Assembly (NCBI GenBank): GCA_014529385.2
Contig: CM043959.1
Span: forward strand, 93,134,529-93,198,528
DNA from: Adiantum capillus-veneris
Lineage: Eukaryota; Streptophyta; Polypodiopsida; Polypodiales; Pteridaceae
Length of the DNA stretch: 64,000 nt
Reading direction: 5' to 3'
The notes under the pieces are model-generated. The model saw nothing but the letters and a program-made list of their open reading frames with translations, made no database searches and was not told where the DNA came from. Positions 63,499 through 64,000 of this stretch are shown here, in pieces; the first letter of the stretch is position 1; each line of letters opens with the position of its first letter. The position numbers were made by a program, and so were the translations under genes.

Positions 63499-64000
63499 TT
63501 ATTGTTTGGATCTGTACTCCGTATTATCAAACCTACTTCCAAAGGAAAGAATGCTAACAATTTCCTGTGACCATTTGGGTATCATTTCAACATAGAAAAG
63601 ATAAGCATCTAGTATGTCATCATCTACTCCTTCAGGAGCTTCCCCGTTGTGTATCCTTGAAAGATGATCCGCTCGTTGATGGGTTTTACCCTTTTTGACC
63701 ACCACTGTGAAGTAAAACTCTAGCAATATAATAAACCAGCGTACAATTCTTCCTGTATTGCATGGTTTATTTGCCAGATACACAAGAGCTTGATGATCTG
63801 TGAAGAACACAAATTTATTTGCGAGCAAATAATGTCGGAATTTCTTTACAGCATAAATCATTCCTAACCCTTCTCGTTCGGTGGTTGTGTAGTTCTTTTC
63901 TGCACTGTTTAATTGTCGGCTTGCATAACACACTGGAAAATCCATTGTTCCGTCTCCAGGTTGAGCCAGAATACTTCCTATTGCATATGCAGAAGCATCA
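63499..64000 (-). pseudogene. Element B RNase H, runs off right edge
   Basis: Open on the minus strand from the window edge to a TAA at 63501-63499. DASAYAIGSILAQ lies at the edge (first catalytic Asp of gypsy RNase H), then TTEREGLGMIYAVKKFRHYL (Glu), VFFTDHQALVYL (Asp) and HQRADHLSRIHNG (last Asp), so all four acidic residues are visible. It would degrade RNA in the RNA-DNA hybrid. Reverse transcriptase should lie just beyond 64000. No stop inside this part. Confidence 0.85.

Larger units (their letters stand above)
42480..64000 (-). mobile_element. Element B: Ty3/gypsy-type element related to A, runs off right edge, carries C and D
   Basis: Minus strand, from RNase H at the right edge through integrase, integrase tail with second protease-like domain, Trp repeats, internal polypurine tract, spacer, palindromes, ORF2 and polypurine tract to the 3' LTR (43376-42480). 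Copia D (57010-62793) interrupts the integrase; copia C (47608-52840) interrupts the palindrome array. With those insertions set aside, the layout matches element A but keeps the enzymes A lacks. Stops and frameshifts show that this copy is also inactive. Reverse transcriptase, gag and the 5' LTR would lie beyond 64000. Confidence 0.85.

Overview
The window reads as repeat-dense nuclear DNA of a land plant. Almost all of it is LTR retrotransposons nested inside one another. The evidence is plant-type Ty1/copia and Ty3/gypsy polyproteins, primer-binding sites for initiator-Met tRNA and tRNA-Asp, TG...CA long terminal repeats (LTRs), 5-bp target-site duplications, and CT, AC and GA microsatellites. 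I found no convincing host gene, tRNA or rRNA. The host lineage cannot be fixed from the sequence; the amount of nested repeat would suit a fern or another large-genome plant.

Layout: (1) 1-2281, minus strand: 5' end of a gypsy element G (LTR, leader, start of gag) running off the left edge. (2) 2925-18188, minus: element A, a 15.3-kb gypsy-type element with a complete 5' LTR, a truncated 3' LTR, gag, protease, integrase tail, a second protease-like domain and a separate long ORF2. It has no reverse transcriptase, RNase H or integrase core, so it is non-autonomous. (3) 18189-24006: old unassigned sequence. (4) 24012-38698, minus: decayed copia element E, split by plus-strand element F (26641-37089), a tRNA-Asp-primed gypsy derivative that keeps gag-like ORFs and a tail but has no pol. 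(5) 38704-42479: unassigned, with one coding fossil. (6) 42480-64000, minus: element B, a relative of A that retains RNase H and integrase and runs off the right edge. Near-intact copia element C (47608-52840, plus) and damaged copia element D (57010-62793, minus) are inserted in it. C, D, E and F each have a perfect 5-bp target-site duplication.

The most unusual system is the organisation of A and B. A is built as two cassettes in series. In each, an array of 24-bp self-complementary repeats lies upstream of an ORF (gag-pol in one, ORF2 in the other), and the ORF is followed by the same 12-bp polypurine tract (CTCCCCCCCTCC on the plus strand). The arrays share a spacing pattern of about 283, 130 and 287 bp. 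The palindrome nearest each start codon is 161-166 bp from the ATG in all three cases visible (A gag, A ORF2, B ORF2). Between A and B the palindrome stem differs by one compensated base pair, as a selected hairpin or symmetric site would. B has the same layout for ORF2 and the same internal polypurine tract. A and B also share a protease-like domain after the integrase and a tail of Trp-Pro-Lys repeats; F shares the Trp repeats.

Nearly all coding regions are broken by stops or frameshifts. Copia C is the exception, with one in-frame TAG in a complete gag-pol frame. All frames, motifs and repeat alignments were read by eye; identity values are approximate.
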